NCBI RefSeq assembly: GCF_000346465.2 | Contig: NC_034014.1 | Location: forward strand, 5,356,461-5,420,460 | Direction of reading: 5' to 3' | Length of the DNA: 64,000 nt | From: Prunus persica | Taxonomy: Eukaryota; Streptophyta; Magnoliopsida; Rosales; Rosaceae | Part shown: positions 61,640-64,000 of the stretch, in pieces | How the letters are laid out: each line of letters starts with the position of its first letter | Numbering within the stretch: the stretch's first letter is position 1 | The notes under the pieces: generated by a model | Database searches by the model: none | What the model was told of the DNA's origin: nothing | Seen by the model: the letters and a program-made list of their open reading frames with translations, nothing else | Program-made: the position numbers and the translations under genes

Positions 61640-64000
61640 AGAGAGGAGGAAAGCAAGGGAGAGGCTTTTGTATATTTTTGCTTTTATTCCCTCATTCTCA
61701 TCTCTTTTTGTTTTATTATATATTTAGGGTTTTGAGTGGACGAAATTTCTTCGCATTTAAGCTTTCTTTTGAGATGCTGCGGACTGTGATTTAATTAGTG
61801 CTAAAAAAAAGCTACTTGCTGCCTGGCTCATGCAAGGAAGAGAGAGAATGAGAGAGAAAGAGAGAGATAGAGAACGTGGCACAGTAAAGCAAATTACAAA
61901 TCACTATCTATTTGGCCCATGGTGGTGGGATCGCCACCCCCAAGTGAAGTCATCAAATTAATCCTGATTAGGAGTTGTACGGAATAATTAATATTAATTA
62001 TGGCATTAATCCTTTTACCAACATGACTAATTTGCCATGGTAACTAACTCACCGTTGCCCTTAATCAATTGGTATCAAGTGGTAATCTTTTTTTACTTTG
62101 TTAGAAGAGATCATCAGTTGAAGCGATAGCTTTTCAATTAGTACTCTTTTTATTTTATCATGCAGCACCATCAATGTAATTGAAAAACTGATGAGTGCAC
62201 CTTTGAGAAAGTCTCGTGGGGAAACTCTAGTTTGCAAAATCTATAAACTTAAAAAGAACACTTAGACTGTGTTTGGTTTGGGAATTGTGAGTGCTTCCAA
62301 GTAATCGTTTTCTTTGTTCGGTTGAAATAGATAAAATTATTTTTTCGGGTTTATAAATTCGTAGCAAATAATGTAAGAATTAGATAATATAAAGTGCGTT
62401 AAAAGATGATTGAATAAGAGAAACATATGAATTCATAAGTAAGACACACTATTACAAGAAAAATGTTAAAACTCACATGTGAGAGAAAATGTCACATAAA
62501 AAGGAATTTTTTTAATGAACTGTTATTAAACTCTTAACCAAGAAGGAATGTTGACGATGTACAGTGATTATGAAAAAGAAGTATGGGTGGGACGAAGGGG
62601 ATGCTAAAAGTGTGAACCACATCCACATCCTAACCTAAGATTATTTTATGCTGAAAAAAAAAACACCACAAATTAAAGGTGCTAAATGTTATTTTTCTTC
62701 TTCTTCTTCTATACTTTAGCACAAAAAAATAATTATAAATTCATATTAATTCCAACATGCTACATTACTGTGATAGATAAGACTCCTTTTCTTTCTAAGC
62801 AGTCAATTACGACAGACCATCGATAAAGAAAAAATCTTTAGCGTGCCCCAAATTTTATCCATCTTTATGGCCTTTTAAGCATCACAAAATCTTCAAGTTG
62901 TCTCGCAACTTTAATGCCTAACTCATCATATAATTTATGAAAACAAAAGAGAACATCCATCAAAGTGTCTGTATAATTAATTTGTCATTTATATATTATT
63001 TGAGCTAAGTGAGAGCACTAAGAGTTAGCAAGCAAGAGTTTCGATACCTTTCTTTCTTTCGTGACTCTTTTTTTTTTTTTTTTTTTTTTTTCTGTTTAAT
63101 CACCTTTTTCCAGAAAGAGACCCAGTATGGTTTGCAGGTCGCTAAATATTATAGAATTTCTCTTTTGGGTGTGGGGCTAAGGCTAAGGGGGATGCGAGAA
63201 CGAACCACCTAATAAATAAAAGCCAAAGCTTCGTCTATAAGGAATCTTCTTTTACTGATCACAGTAATTAAGTTCATTAATTTTCTTTAGGTTAACAAGA
63301 AAATGTCACAAGATATTAAACTTTGGATTCCACATGGATCATTCATACATACCTCGCCTCCCTCAGTTAAACATGCATGCATTTTGAGGTTTTGTTTTGC
63401 ATGGTAGAAAAATATATATGATTGCCGTGTCGTGATCTATAAAAATGGATGTGACTCTTGCACTAGGTGTGCGCACTCTCTTGGCTTGGTTGTTTCTGTT
63501 TCTCCTCCCTTTGTTGTTTCTGGCTTCTTACTTTTCAAGGAAGTATTTTTCGACCACAAAAAAGCTAAAAAAGAAAAGAGAAATAATAGAACCTCAATCG
63601 ACTTTTACCTACTCTTACCATTGAATTATTAAGACATAACCTACCATGATATAGATACTGACTACATGAGTATTTCTATAGATAATCCGGATGGGAAAAG
63701 AACTACAACTTTCTCATATGCGGAAAGTCGGAAAGAGTAATAGAAAATATATGGCGTCCGCATGGTAACAACGTCCGAACATCCGCATAGGAGAAAATTT
63801 ATATATAATAATAATAATAATTATTATAATAATAATAAAAAAGCATGTTTGGTTTTGAGGCCAAAAAGGCAACCATGTAAAATACTCTTTAATGGATCTT
63901 TACTTTGTATTTGGATGATGAAATTTAAGAGTACTAAGGAATTTCAAGATGGTGGAAATTAATGTTATTAAATTTGTGTAGTTTCTTGTTTATTATGTTT
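61640..64000. other. upstream region of the Dof gene and intergenic DNA
   Basis: No further gene seen. It contains GA-rich stretches at 61840-61870, a 25-base T run at 63067-63091 and an AAT tract at 63803-63840. Confidence 0.6.
63803..63840. repeat. (AAT)n microsatellite with inverted centre
   Basis: Imperfect ataata repeat that switches to ttattat in its middle, able to fold back on itself. Confidence 0.85.

Noticed and set aside
61811..61830. Resemblance to miR160 (tgcctggctc)
   Set aside because: Only the first ten bases match, and no complementary arm lies nearby.

Overview
The window is nuclear DNA of a dicotyledonous plant. Genes have short exons and GT-AG introns, intergenic DNA is AT-rich, and CT/GA microsatellites are common. 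Every host gene belongs to a plant-typical family (SIAMESE-related CDK inhibitor, XBAT ankyrin-RING ligase, PUB ARM ligase, Dof factor, plant-type DHHC protein). A woody rosid, perhaps Rosaceae (Prunus-like), fits the protein sequences I recall, but that is an inference. The run of N at 2574-2741 shows a draft assembly.

Layout. (1) 1-12311 is the right-hand part of a large CACTA (En/Spm) DNA transposon; its left end lies outside the window. Its right terminus is the CACTA inverted end at 12311. It carries two leftward genes. One is a decayed TNP2-type transposase (3622-270, frameshifted and crossing the N gap). The other is a six-exon gene (9194-5767) that I could join into an uninterrupted 715-residue frame, with a Transposase_24-type N-terminus and a Ulp1-type cysteine protease C-terminus. 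ACGACG/CGTCGT motifs saturate its non-coding DNA, including the introns. Between the right terminus and the second gene lies a captured, broken fragment of the host proteasome subunit gene RPN6 (11224-10811). (2) 12312-20600 is gene-free and holds a candidate 2.8-kb inverted-repeat DNA element (13585-16365), a MITE copy and microsatellites. (3) 21030-21572 is an intronless SIAMESE-RELATED (SMR) CDK inhibitor. (4) 26716-28331 is a three-exon gene of the At3g17950-like unknown family. (5) 33443-30318 is an eight-exon XBAT31-type ankyrin-RING E3 ligase on the minus strand. (6) 42701-40245 is an eleven-exon DHHC protein S-acyltransferase on the minus strand with a shortened cysteine-rich domain. 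(7) 42958-46310 is repeat-rich: a cluster of small GC palindromes, a 200-bp duplication, an AT minisatellite and a GC-rich patch with many ACGT-core motifs. (8) 49239-54512 is a four-exon PUB13-type U-box/ARM E3 ligase. (9) 54513-60209 is intergenic with a doubled hairpin repeat and an orphan exon-like segment. (10) 61500-60210 is a two-exon Dof transcription factor on the minus strand; the remainder to 64000 is intergenic.

The host genes are independent single-copy loci with no operon-like relation. The most unusual material is the CACTA element: repeat-filled introns, one readable and one ruined gene, and a transduplicated host proteasome gene fragment.
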